From contig NOKP01000006.1 of NCBI GenBank assembly GCA_002682825.1, forward strand, positions 2,073,601-2,137,600: a stretch of DNA of 64,000 bases, in the 5' to 3' direction. Position numbers and translations under genes: made by a program. The notes beneath the pieces were generated by a model. The model ran no database searches and was not told the DNA's origin. It saw only the letters and a program-made list of their open reading frames with translations. The number at the start of each line of letters is the position of its first letter. Within the stretch, counting starts at the first letter, position 1. The stretch is from Neonectria sp. B-13. Taxonomy: Eukaryota; Ascomycota; Sordariomycetes; Hypocreales; Nectriaceae. Shown here piece by piece: positions 23,021 to 33,807 of the stretch.

Positions 23021-24183
23021 TCAAGCTAGGTTGACCGCGGGAAGGATACGGTTCTCGAGCTTCCTCAACAACTTGTTGGTCTGCTCCGCAAGACTGAGAG
23101 TCAGGATAGTGTGAGGCAAGATTCGAGCCAGGTGGGGCAGGAAGCCCTTGTAAAGCGCGAAGAAACCTTCGGAGCGGACAGTCTTGGAGAAGCAGTCGAA
23201 AACGCCCTTGTAGAGGTTTCCGTTTTGGTTGTACATGCGAGACATGATGGTGTCTGTACCGAGCTTCAAGTTAGCAGATAGAAGCAAGGGTTGACAGAGA
23301 ACCGGGGAAACTGACCAGGGGGGTGCATAAAGCAGCAGACAACGAATCCACTCATGGAACTGCAGGCGAGGTGCAGAGCGGGCCCTTCCTTCATATCGAA
23401 ATGCTGGACCAGGCGTCGCTTGGCGAAGAAGTAGGTGGGAAGTTGGACGGAGCTGCCGAAGCCGGTGCGGATCATGGCTGCGCTGACACCACGGTAGAGA
23501 CCACGAAAGCCTTCGGTGCTGTAGATCTGGTTGAGGCCGTGCCAGGCGCCGCGGTACTGGTGCTGAGTGCCGACTGGGCGGAAGGGCGAGAAGCTTTGGA
23601 GACGAGTTTTGACGAGGAAGAAAGGGCTGCCGGCGGCGGCGCCGATGACGCCTGAGGAAGCACCACAGAACATGTTGATGCCAAGACTTTGGGTGTTGCC
23701 GTCCTTGAAGAGGAGGGAGGTGAGGCCATGACGCATGGGCTCATAGAAGCCCAGACGGCAGCCGTTGAGGAGGATCTGGTAAACGTAGGCGGTGCCGAGC
23801 CCGCGGTAGATGGCGCGGACTCCCTCGTTGCGGACAATGACGCTGACACCGTGGATGGGTCCTCGGTAGTGGTGAGGCTGGTGGCCCTTGTTCTGGAGCT
23901 CGCCCTGCAATTGCATGCTGCGCGGCGCAAGTCAGGTCAGCCTGGGATACGCCGAGAGGATGACATCCGTCTTTACCGAATCTTGACCGTCTCAAAGGGA
24001 TGGGTCGCAGTGACGGCGCCGCAGGCCGCGATGCCGCCGGCGAGGAAAGCGCTGCAGAAGTTAGTTAGCTACTGAGAAGGGCGAAATGATGAAGTGCAAT
24101 AAACACGAGGCTCGAGGCAGCAATCGTGACGCAGGGAATCAAGTCAAGGGACGGGAGAGAACTTACCCGAGTGTCGTCGCCAT
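23021..24183 (-). CDS. oac1: Mitochondrial oxaloacetate carrier, Oac1 type
   Basis: Four exons on the minus strand (24183-24167, 24051-23977, 23917-23316, 23253-23021; introns 115, 59 and 62 bp) give about 308 residues. The first exon is only 17 nt (MATTLG). Three mitochondrial-carrier repeats show HPFETVKIRMQLQ, SPFFLVKTRLQS and HPPDTIMSRMYNQ. The second signature lacks the usual acidic residue (PFFLVK) and the third lacks the Lys, both as in yeast Oac1. YVYQILLNGCRLGFYEP and GFGSSVQLPTYFFAKRRL are also Oac1-like. The protein should reside in the inner mitochondrial membrane and exchange oxaloacetate, sulfate and related anions (family knowledge). The gene converges on ncs2, with only 294 bp between stops. 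Confidence 0.93.
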
Positions 24184-25800
24184 GTTGCCCCGAGCTCTCC
24201 AGGCGCAAGATGCGAGCAGCGATTGGGGAAGGAAACAGGGCAAAGTCCCGGGAGGTTGGAGAGCTCGGGAGAGGGGACGGGGGCGGACTTTGCAGGCGGA
24301 CGAGCGACTCTATACTCTACAGGAGAGGTTGTTTGGGAGGAGTTTCGGAGGTGAGGTTGTTGGCGATGGAGGAGAGCGGAAGGGAAAGGGTGCAATGGCG
24401 ACAGCGGCTTCGGACCCTATCGCAGGGCAAGAAATTGTCAGCGCCGGGCTAGTCGCGTGTGGGAGCACGCTATACACGCTGTTACAGGCATTGCTGGCCT
24501 GTGGGGGATCTGTACCGTTCGTATGGGTGGATGGATGCGCAGCGACGGTGGAAGCTTTGTAAGGGATACGACTCGGCTGACGAGATGGCAAAATAGGCGG
24601 TTTGATTACTGTACTGCTGAGTGATGCATGCTGCAGTTTTGACCTCCCCATTGGCCTTTTTCATCTCCTATTCCCCCCTTCTTCCTTTCTTGCGAGGGAT
24701 TCTCTTGGTGGCTCGGTGCCCGGAAGAGAGGTGCCGACGTCGGCGCCCTCATTTTGTGGGGGAAGCTCCCCTCGTCGAAAACTGCACTCGCGCTTGGCAC
24801 ATCAGCACCTGCCTGAGCTGCCTGGGCAAGGTACGTACTAGCAGTCCATTACTGAGTTACTACTTACTACTTGCTACCTAGACGACGCAGTAGGGGATCT
24901 CGCTCGAGAGGGATCAACAGCGCTCGGCGCTAGGGCAAAGGGGACACGATAATGGTGGCTGCACTTTGCTCATCATGGACTCTGACCTGCAGAGCCGGGG
25001 GTAGAGGGGAGGCCGGCTCAGCGGGATGGATGGATTATCGCGGGTGACTGTAATTATAGTGCCGTATGTCGCGTACCGTGTATTCATATACCGTGTATTC
25101 GTGTACCGTATATTCGTATGTACAGGGGTAGCTTGACTTACATAGTAGGTAGGTAGCGACCTGGGTAACTTACATATACATCCTACTTATGTACTAACTA
25201 CTGCTCGAGGTAAACGACGATACTCAAATTGCCGGGTTGCAGGTCCAGGGTCCATCCAACTCATTCCCATATCCCGCTGCAGGTGGTGATGATCGCTAGT
25301 ACTACAGTAGGTACTAGGTCAATTCGATCAGCTCCACTGGGATCCAATGGGTACGTACCTTGCGTACCCAGTGCCCGTCTTCAAAGTTCTATTCTGCACC
25401 CCGCACCCGCCCGCGCCAGCGCCTGTGGCCCTTGCCCGGCCCTTGTTGGCTTGGCAGCTGATTTGCGCTGGAGCTTGGGGGTGGGCGCTTGATCCAACCA
25501 CCACCAACCACCACCTAGTCTACTATGTACGTACGTACAGAGCGCAGTCAACTATCTACAACTCGACGTTTGACTCTAATTACCGCCCTCTCTACCGCCC
25601 TACCCACCTCGACACCGCGTGTACTTACCTGATGATGCTGCAGTAGCCTCCTGACACCATCCGTTCCTCTCACCGCTCACCGTCCACCGCTCGTCATCAC
25701 ACCCCACGGCCTTGGAGCCTTGCCCACCCGCTCTGTCGCGCGCCCAGCCTCGCCTACCTGGTTCAGCCTTGCCTCGCCTCACCTTGGCCGTCCACCCACC
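24184..25800. promoter_or_regulatory. 1.6-kb divergent promoter region (oac1 / swd2)
   Basis: Two genes diverge from here. The central part (24830-25360) is rich in TAGGTA/ACCTAC words and contains an imperfect 15-bp tandem repeat. No frame looks like a gene. Confidence 0.55.
25073..25122. repeat. Imperfect 15-bp tandem repeat, 3 units
   Basis: Three near-copies of TACCGTGTATTCRTR run head to tail in the oac1/swd2 divergent region. Confidence 0.75.
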
Positions 25801-27032
25801 ATGGCTTCAACCCCTATGGATATCGATCACCCCGACCGTGCTGCCGCCTCCAATGGCTCCTCCCTCAATATACAGCGCACCATCGGCGGCACCGCCCCCG
25901 CCTCGAACCTCTCCGACGTCATCTCGACCTTCCGTCCTACAAAGCTCTTCCGCCGCGATGACCTCAAGGACGGCCGGCCGCAGCCCTATGTCCTGTCCAT
26001 CGACTACGACGACGAGGGCCAGCTTGTCATGGCATCGGCCAGCGACGAGACCATCCAGATCTACAACGTGAAAGAGGGTCGCCATGAGAAGGCCCTTGTC
26101 AGTAAAAAGTACGGCGTCAAGCTTGCCAAATTCACCCACACGAGTTCTAGTATCATATATGCTAGTACCAAGCAGAACGGTATGCATACCTACCAAAAGG
26201 CCCTCGCACCATACGACAACGAAGTACTAACTTGCGCTTTTCTTCTCCAGATGCAATCCGTTACCTGGCCACCCACGACAACTCCTTCATCCGCTACTTC
26301 GAGGGCCACGAGGGCACCGTGACAAACCTTGCCGTCCATCCTGGCAGCGACAACTTCATATCCTGCTCCCAGGATAATACAGTGCGGCTTTGGGACACTC
26401 AGACCAAACACTGCCGAGGACAGCTGTTCCTCAAGTCACCCTACCTCGCCGCCTACGACCCCTCCGGGACTGTCTTTGCCGTCGCCTGCCCCAGCAGTGG
26501 CACTGTGCTTCTCTACGATGCGCGTAACTATGACAAGGCCCCATTTGCGACGGTGGACATTGTGGAGCAGTGTAGACGGGTCGATGCCCAGTGCCTTGTC
26601 AAGGGCTGGACCAAACTCGAATTTTCCAACGACGGCAAGTCCTTGCTACTCGGCACACGGGGCAATGGTCACTTCCTTCTTGATGCTTTCGAGGGCACTA
26701 TGAAAGCATACCTCCACAAGCCGACTGGTGGCACAAGACGGTTGGCCATTGGCGAGACTTCGACCACCGGCGCCGGCTCTGACTCGACCAATCTTGAGAG
26801 CAGCGGAGAATGCTGCTTTGCACCCGATGGACGCTATGTTCTCAGTGGATCCAAGAAAGACGTGCTAATCTGGGACACGTTGGCTTCGCCCAGCGACAAC
26901 AAGGTGCTGGAACCATCGTGGACGCTCCCCGATAAAAGGGAGGCGGCTGTATTGGCGTTCAACCCTCGTTATAACTTCTTTGCCACCGCTGACCAGGACC
27001 TGATCTTCTGGGTGCCTGATCCTCATGCTTGA
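25801..27032 (+). CDS. swd2: WD40 protein Swd2 (COMPASS / polyadenylation factor subunit)
   Basis: Two exons (25801-26179, 26251-27032; 71-bp intron) encode about 386 residues. After a short N-terminus come Swd2-typical segments: FRPTKLFRRD, VLSIDYDDEGQLVMASASDE, GVKLAKFTHTSSSIIYAST, then YLATHDNSFIRYFEGHE, SCSQDNTVRLWDTQT, LLYDARNYDKAPFATVDI and the terminal FNPRYNFFATADQDLIFWVPD. Swd2/WDR82 is a nuclear beta-propeller in the H3K4 methyltransferase COMPASS and, in yeast, in the cleavage and polyadenylation factor (family knowledge). The start at 25801 sits in a good context (ACCATGG) and gives the usual N-terminus. An in-frame ATG at 25720 is probably in the leader. Confidence 0.94.
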
Positions 27033-27753
27033 GGGGATGATATGTGGCGAATTGTGACGGGCATTGGACGGGATAGGCCGCCTACGGATGCGGCGATGTA
27101 ACGAGCTTCTTTGCGAGACGAAAGGAAGGAATAAAAGGTTAGATAGATACCCTGGGGGCACAGGAGAGTTGTCGGAATTGCGAACAATGTATAAGGAATG
27201 TGTAGAGACGGAGACATGCATACAGGCAACGAGAGGAAGCCCCAAATAGATACTGGGCTTGTTTGGGAACCCTGGGATAGTATTTGGTAATACAGCTAAG
27301 GGCATAGTATATGACCAAGCTTTAATAGGTTCCTACAGTCAAAACCCTACAAGACACAATAGCGGTTACGAAGGGGAGTCAGGTCATACCTGTAGGGTAA
27401 TTGTGGAGGCGATTATTAAGTGTTCTCAGTCTGTTGGTTTCTGGGCCGGCACACCTTTAGTGAAGTCAAGTAGGTCCCTTCAGCGCCAGCTCAGGCAGCT
27501 TTGGCGGGGTTTGCTTCCCGAACTGTATTGGTGCCTCCCCTCCCGCCTCCGTCTCAAGCCCCACCCAAAGAATCCCACCTCCAGCCTCAAACCTCACCAC
27601 CCACGTTAGCGGTAGACCAACGCACAACGAACCAAGCCGTCGACCGCACCACCGCACCACCGCACCACCGAACCGCAGTATCAGGCACCCGGGGGAAACT
27701 CGCTACGAAACTCCAGCTCTCCTCCCCCACGCTCCGCAGTCGCATGCGAAGCA
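27033..27753. other. Intergenic between swd2 and the SRP9 gene
   Basis: 3' flank of swd2 and promoter of the SRP9/21 gene, both on the plus strand. The last 250 bp are C/A-rich, as in fungal leaders. Nothing else is seen. Confidence 0.6.
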
Positions 27754-28252
27754 ATGCCCTATTTCAAGACCAGCCAGGAATGGCTCGACCAGTCCGTCGC
27801 CCTGCTTGAAGCCCGACCGGCCACGGTACGTCACCGCACTCCCGCGCAATTGTCCCAACCCCGAGGGCGCCTCGCTGACATGTCATGTTTCCTCCTCCTA
27901 GACGCACATCACCACCCGGTACTCCCTCAAAGCCGCCCCCCCGCGCGAAGACGCCGGCGATGCCACGCCCAAGCCCCCCCGCGGCGCCCTCGTCATCAAG
28001 ACCTACGACCCCGTGAGCGGCATCACCCTTAAGTACCGCACCACCAAGGCCGCCGAGGTCTCCCGCCTCATCGGCGCTTCCCTTGGTCGTCTCGGCCGCA
28101 GCATGGCCGCCGTTCCCGAGCCCGCTGAGGAGCCTATGCTCGATGCCCCCGACCTCGAGGACCAGAAGCCTTCCCCCGCATCACAACCTCCACAGCAGCA
28201 GCAGCAGCCTCAACAAGGAGGGGGCAAGAAGAAGAAAAAGGGCAAGAAATGA
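27754..28252 (+). CDS. srp9: Signal recognition particle SRP9/SRP21-type subunit
   Basis: Two exons (27754-27825, 27902-28252; 76-bp intron) encode about 140 residues. The N-terminus MPYFKTSQEWLDQSVALLEARP, the strand TTRYSLK, and LVIKTYDPVSGITLKYRTTKAAEVSRLI match the SRP9-21 family. The C-terminus is a low-complexity Pro/Gln segment ending in a lysine-rich tail (KKKKKGKK), as in fungal members. The protein pairs with SRP14 in the Alu domain of the signal recognition particle and contributes to translational pausing in the cytosol (family knowledge). The 24-codon first exon was identified by family match and a GTACGT donor. Confidence 0.92.
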
Positions 28253-28775
28253 GACGCGATTTCCAAGAGGCAGTTGGAGTTATAGACGCATTCCCCCGGC
28301 GGCGCAGAGCAGCTTGTGGACATGGAGTTTCTATACACGTGCGAATTATAAAGGCAAGATCACAATTACGTTGACATCGCATTTCACATCACGTATCACG
28401 GGCACGGTCGGATCAGGCATGGTTGCAGTGGTTAAATCAACATCAATTCTCACATTGGGCTCTCTCATGAGCACTACAGTAACATCATCAATCCATCGCA
28501 GTATTACAAAACGTCAATGCTCTTTTCCTCCCAGGGTCCCCACCAAAATGCAACCCCTCAACGCCGTGTGTCGTTTGGTGAAATCCAGTTTCCAGAACCC
28601 AAACATGATCGTGACCTTGGCGTCCAGCCTCCGATGGTCTGAGCCCAAAATCATTGCCCCGAGGCTCTCTGCATGTACAGTTACAAATGAAATAAGAAAG
28701 GGTATATGGGGATATGTGCATGGGGCGCGCCAGTTGGCCCACCGTGCCTGTGCGTAGAGGTTGATGGCGTTGAGT
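28253..28775. other. Intergenic, convergent 3' flanks of SRP9 and RNR2 genes
   Basis: Short frames only. It is consistent with two 3' UTRs and no gene. Confidence 0.6.
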
Positions 28776-30209
28776 TTAAAAGTCATCATCGAAGGTGAAG
28801 TCACCACCGTTCTCGCCCTTGGGCGCCTCCTCGTCCGTCTTCTTGGTGCTGTTCATGATACCGGCCTTCTGGTAGTCACCAACACGCTTCTCGAAGAAGT
28901 TGGTCTTGCCACCGAGGGAAATGTTCTCCATGAAGTCAAAGGGATTGGCAGACTTGTAGATCTTCTCGTTACCCAGTGCGACGAGGAGGCGATCGGCAAC
29001 GAACTCAATGTATTGCTTCATGAGGTCTGAGTTCATGCCCAGAAGAGCGCAGGGCAGGGCCTCGGTCAGGAACTCCTGCTCGATGTTGACAGCATCGGTG
29101 ATGATCTCACGGATGATTTGCTTGCTGGCTCGGTTCTTCAAGTGAGAGTGAAGGAGGCAAGCAAAGTCGGTGTGCAGACCCTCGTCACGAGAAATGAGCT
29201 CGTTGGAGAAGGTCAGGCCAGGCATGAGACCACGCTTCTTGAGCCAGAAAATGGACGCAAAGGCACCGCTGAAGAAGATACCCTCGACGGCAGCGAAGGC
29301 AACCAGACGCTGAGCGAACGACGAGTCCTTGTCCTGGATCCACCGGATAGCCCAATCGGCCTTCTTTCGGATGCAGGGAACTGGAGCTGGTTAGCTTATA
29401 TGCACGTCACGATGCGACGTGGTGGAACATACTGGTCTCAATGGCGTTGAAGAGGTAAGTGCGCTGGGCAGGCTCCTTGATGTAGGTATCAATAAGAAGC
29501 GAGTATGTCTCAGAGTGGATGTTCTCCATCATGATCTGGAAACCGTAGAAGCAGCGAGCCTCAGGGATCTGGACCTCGCCGCTGAATCGCTCAACGAGGT
29601 TCTCGTTGACGATGCCATCGGAAGCTGCGAAGAAGGCGAGGATGTGAGAGACGAAGAACTGCTCATCGGAAGTCAGACGGTTGTTCCAGTCGTGTTGATC
29701 CTTGGACAGATCAATCTCCTCGGCAGTCCAGAAGGAGGCCTCGGCCTTCTTGTACATCTGCCAGATCTGAGATGGGAGTTAGCAGGGATGTTCAGTGTGG
29801 GGGAGCCACTTTACGCGTGACTAACGCGTCACATACCTCGTGGTACTTGATGGGGAAGAGGACAAAACGCTGGGGGTTGTCCTGAAGAAGGGGCTCATCC
29901 ATCTCCTCAGCCCTGACGGGAGCAGCGACAGTCTTGTCCGTCTTGGTCTCGACGAGCTTCTGCTTGGAGTCGATGCTGTCGGTGACGGCGGAATCGCTAA
30001 GGGGCTGGTTCTCCTTGTCGGACGCGTTGAAGTTGAGCTTCTTGATGGGAGATTCCATCTTAAGGTTCTCCATACCGGAAGCGGCCTGTTGATTTCGTGT
30101 TAGTATTCAATTGCATCGACTTTGGGGAGGCGGTGACAGAAAGCTGCACGCCGTGCCGGGGGGTTCCGACATCACTGACCTGCTTCGAAGGGGTGATTTG
30201 CGCAGCCAT
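28776..30209 (-). CDS. rnr2: Ribonucleoside-diphosphate reductase small subunit (R2)
   Basis: Four exons on the minus strand (30209-30180, 30085-29837, 29766-29433, 29380-28776; introns 94, 70 and 52 bp) encode about 405 residues. The di-iron ligands fit the class I R2 pattern: Asp143 (AASDGIV), Glu174 and His177 (MENIHSE), Glu237 (VEGIFF), Glu271 and His274 (RDEGLH). The radical tyrosine is Tyr181. The C-terminal FTFDDDF is the tail that docks into the large subunit. The enzyme reduces ribonucleoside diphosphates for DNA synthesis. Residues 1-93 are a variable regulatory arm. The first exon ([10 protein letters not shown]) joins [19 protein letters not shown] boxes lie upstream and within intron 2, suggesting G1/S or DNA-damage control (inference). 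Confidence 0.96.
29813..29829. promoter_or_regulatory. Two ACGCGT (MCB-like) boxes in RNR2 intron 2
   Basis: ACGCGT occurs at 29813-29818 and 29824-29829, inside the intron between exons 2 and 3. The hexamer is the MluI cell-cycle box bound by MBF-type Mbp1/Res factors in yeasts. A role within the intron is inference. Confidence 0.4.
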
Positions 30210-30401
30210 TGCGTTTGTATGTGAATAAGTTTGTGAAAATGGATGGTTGTGTCTAATAGCAAGGTAAACAAGAGAACACGAGACGAGTGTATCCTGTGTT
30301 GGATTGAGCGTGGGAGAGTTGCGAACGCGGTGGGAATGGGGTGGACGAGTTTCGGTATGGGCTGAGGAGGAAGGGCTTTTGTACAGGCGGTGATGCGCTG
30401 T

Positions 30402-30458
30402 CACGTGGCTCGGGACGCGTCGCAGCGTGTTCTCGCCATACAGGGAAGTCTGGCCAAT
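30402..30458. promoter_or_regulatory. RNR2 promoter: CACGTG, ACGCGT and CCAAT
   Basis: Within 60 bp, roughly 190-250 bp upstream of the start codon, lie CACGTG (30402-30407), ACGCGT (30415-30420) and CCAAT (30454-30458). The motifs are seen directly; regulator assignment is inferred. Confidence 0.4.
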
Positions 30459-30608
30459 CAAATGGCCCAGCGCCGGGTTCAAGCAGGGAAAGGCGGGTAC
30501 CTCTCGGTGTCTTTCGGGGCGGCGCCAGCGCCAGCGTCTCTAGGGGCATCCACCGGGCGACCAGCCACCAGGGTGGGAAGCAGGTACGAATACGTAGCGC
30601 CGGCGAAG

Positions 30609-30624
30609 ACGCGTAAAGACGCGT
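30609..30624. promoter_or_regulatory. Paired ACGCGT boxes upstream of RNR2
   Basis: Two ACGCGT hexamers at 30609-30614 and 30619-30624 are spaced 10 bp apart, one helical turn, about 400 bp upstream of the start codon. Confidence 0.45.
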
Positions 30625-31569
30625 TCAGCTCGCTCCACTGATTTTTTCACGGGTGACGGATGGGGAACGGTGAGTGGTACCGACAGGGTACATAGATAGT
30701 AACTCGGCATGGATGCATTGGCTGCTGAATCAGGCTTGGTCAGATCAGACGTCATAGGCATCGTTAATCAATCAGCAAATTGAGACTTTAGATGTGTCGT
30801 TGATGGGGTGCATATGGAGACAGGTGGGCATGCAAGCATGCAAGCATGGCGCCAGGCGGCTCTGCCTGTTTGGTGGGGGGCCGGTTCGGAGAGAGCATCG
30901 GAGCGATCGTTCGGAGCGACACCTCGGACAGCGTCTCGGACATGTCACAATGACTTTACACTCTGCACTCTGCACTTGGATATTTCTCCTCGGCTGCGCT
31001 CGGGGCTCGAGCCGTCGATTTCGGCCACCGCTTCAGTGATAATGCCGCCAGGCCGCCGGAAGTTGCTGTTCCCCAGACGACCTCAGCAAGCCCGACGGAT
31101 GGAGACGTGCTGGCGCACTTAACTAAGATGAGCTGAGCCTTCAGGCGGTCGCTGGGCCGATTGACGCCAAGCAGACTTATCAGATCTTTCCTCTGGGTCA
31201 TTTCATGGAGCACATCGAGGTCCGTGCAGACGCGTCCGTCCCCACTCTATTCCATTAAACTCGTGCCTTTTCTTCTTTCACACGTAAATGCCTACCTAAT
31301 CGTAGCTACCTAAGAATCCTCGCTTGGTACTTCTTACAAACATGTGGACATGAATCATACATTCCAGACACTGCTTGGCGTCATGGGCCATTATAGGATA
31401 TCAGCCGGCCATCCCACCTTTGACTCACCAGGGCCCGCCCTGGCCGACAAGTTCTAGCATTTACTGTCCAATCTCCATCGTTACTCGTGCTCATGCTTTG
31501 CAGCTCTTGTTCATGCTCATGCGTTCCGCAACCATCCCCGACCGTCTTCTAAATCCGCATATCCGGTGG

Positions 31570-32580
31570 CTAGCGCCGTTCCCTGCGAGACGATTCCCTG
31601 TCAGACGGTTCCCTGCGGGACGATGACTTGTGCTGAGTCCTTGAGTCGGATCTGGCATTGCCCATTTCCACGTCCTGCGGCCGGCTCCTGCTGCTCCGGC
31701 CGAAGAAACCCCGACTCTCGCGGACCCGAGCCGGTTCCGGCTCGTTGGGCTCCCGCTCGTGGCGGCGATCGCGGCTGTGGTCGCGGCTGCGCTGAGGGCG
31801 TTCCGACATGGATTCGTATCGAGACGGAGGTTGCGAGGTATACTCCGGTGGAGTCTCCGATTGCATTCGATCAAACTCGTCCGGATCACTTGGATCTGTA
31901 GCTGGTAAAGGCAGCCCACTCTTGCGCAGATTCTTCTTTCCTTGCTCTCGTAGGTACGCCTCGAGGAGGGCGGCGTTGCGAGTATTGGCCCGGAAGAGGG
32001 CATCTGCGACGTCGCCGATGAACGGAACCAGACCCACGAAGAAGTCCAGTACGATGTTTGCCATCATCTTGGCTTTGAGTGAGCTTGGAAGTCCACCTTC
32101 AATCTGGTTGCACGTCTTCAAGACGATCAAGGCCATGAGACCATCGATAACATCACCGATGCTGTGCCTTTGGTTAGATTTTGCTTTTATTCGACAAACG
32201 ACGGATGATGGGAATTGACGTACGCAGGGACCAGGCCGATGGCACTGCTCCAACCGAAACGAATGCCACAACAGTTGAAGAGGGAAAGATCAAGGCGGTA
32301 CGCGCGCCGCTTGACCTTGGTCAGGACCTTGGCGTCATGGTCAGAGATTCCCGGTGGCAGTGCCTTCTTGCGCTTCTTGACCTTTCCAGATGGAGTCCCG
32401 TTCAGTCGGGTCGCGGGCACACTCTCGAAGTATGGATCCTGCAGGTGGTCAGCAAAATCCTTGGCGGTATCGTACGCAGTAGTGTCACTACCAAGTGCCA
32501 CACACCTCTGTTCCAAACTTGTTCGAAAGCGACTCTCCCAGAATCTTCTGGGTGAAGAACTTTGCGATGAACCCGGCCAT
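31570..32580 (-). CDS. DUF4112 membrane protein
   Basis: Three exons on the minus strand (32580-32506, 32438-32224, 32161-31570; introns 67 and 62 bp) encode about 293 residues. The N-terminus is MAGFIAKFFTQKILGESL. A basic stretch (KVKKRKKALP, KVKRRAYRLD) leads into two hydrophobic segments: IGDVIDGLMALIVLK and MMANIVLDFFVGLVPFIGD, followed by ADALFRANTRNAALLEAYL. The LVPFIGDVADALF-type motif is the hallmark of DUF4112. The last 110 residues are Arg/Ser/Glu-rich and disordered. The function of the family is not established. A membrane location is inferred from the hydrophobic segments. Confidence 0.85.
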
Positions 32581-33807
32581 GGTTGCTTGATGGGTCTCGG
32601 GAAGAAACTGAAAAGGCTGATCCAGACAAGCCGCAGGTGTTCTTTATGTATCGGGTATTGCGACAAGCACCTTCAAAGGGTCGCAAGCCAAAAGGTTGGT
32701 TTAGAGAGTGCTTCCTAATGTTTGTTTCGGGAGGCGCCGCAGGCTTAAAGTCAGAGGTGAGCGGTAACAAGCAGTCCAAGCAAAGCAAGGGAGGGAGAAG
32801 AAATAGAGGAAGGATGCAACCTCTTCTTTTATTGCTTGCATAAGTACAATCACGATTGGGTACGCATAGACAGGCGTGGATTCCGGTTTTCTGGATCATG
32901 TGCAGTGCGGTGACGGTGAGGGAGGCCGCTTGAATGACGTAAGACAACCAGAAGTCCAGAACTTTAGCCTCAACTTCTGGTGATGAAAACCCCCAGCGAG
33001 TGCCAGCGAAACAGTGGGAGGCCTGGGGTGGCGGCTGGCGCCACAGCAGTTCCAGGTTGTTTTCCAGCTTCCAAGGCCCAAAGACCACTAATAAAAGCCA
33101 CCGCTACTGCAGCATCGACGATCTTAGGTGCCGCGTCTCAGCATGCATTTGCGACGAGTGCGTGGACAGGGGACGCTGGGAACTTGAAAGCTTGTTTTAG
33201 AGGGAGCTATCAGCTCTCCAGGGAGGTTGGGTGGCAGCGGGATAAGAGTCGAGACTTCGATCGAGTTGCGCCACTCGATGCACTGCCACAGTGGCTAGAG
33301 AAAAAAAGATACTCCTCGCCTTCTAAGCTCTTCTTCGGTACTAGCCGCAAACGTGGTCAGTCGCGATTCACTGTGCACACAGTGCGGGTGTCCCCACTCC
33401 GGAAACGTTGGGCTGGGCTTGGACTTCGCAGAAAGGCGCGGATGGATAGCTAACTGGCCTGTGATATTATCGCCAAACCTGACAACAACAACAACGCACT
33501 TATCCTGTCGCCTTGACATCACAGCCGCGCCCTCCGACCCCAGAAAACTTCGCATCCTAGAAACCCCGCCTCCTCCGTCCGCGGCTCCCTTCCCCGCTCC
33601 AAGCAAAGTGACCTGCGATCTCGACGACCTCGCGCGTCTTTTCGCCCGTCGCAGTTGCACCTTGCGTCATATCAGCTGTTGCGCCTCGACCATGCTCAGC
33701 TCTCCCACGCAGCGACACTCCCAGTATTGCCTTGCCAAATCGTGAAAGAAGACGAACCCAGGAGCCGAGATAGTCTTCCAGGGCATGGGCCGAAGATATC
33801 ATCAGTC
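32581..33807. promoter_or_regulatory. 1.2-kb divergent promoter region (DUF4112 / dcp2)
   Basis: The two flanking genes diverge. Several frames of 60-230 codons overlap each other without domains or splice logic, and I took them as chance frames. Confidence 0.55.

Larger units (their letters stand above)
30210..31569. other. Intergenic between RNR2 and DUF4112 genes
   Basis: RNR2 promoter at the left (boxes listed separately) and the 3' flank of the DUF4112 gene at the right. A further ACGCGT lies at 31230-31235, and a short 8-bp GCATGCAA repeat at 30828-30848. No gene seen. Confidence 0.6.

Noticed and set aside
30828..30848. GCATGCAA direct repeat with internal palindromes
   Set aside because: Too short to support an element; noted only as simple sequence.
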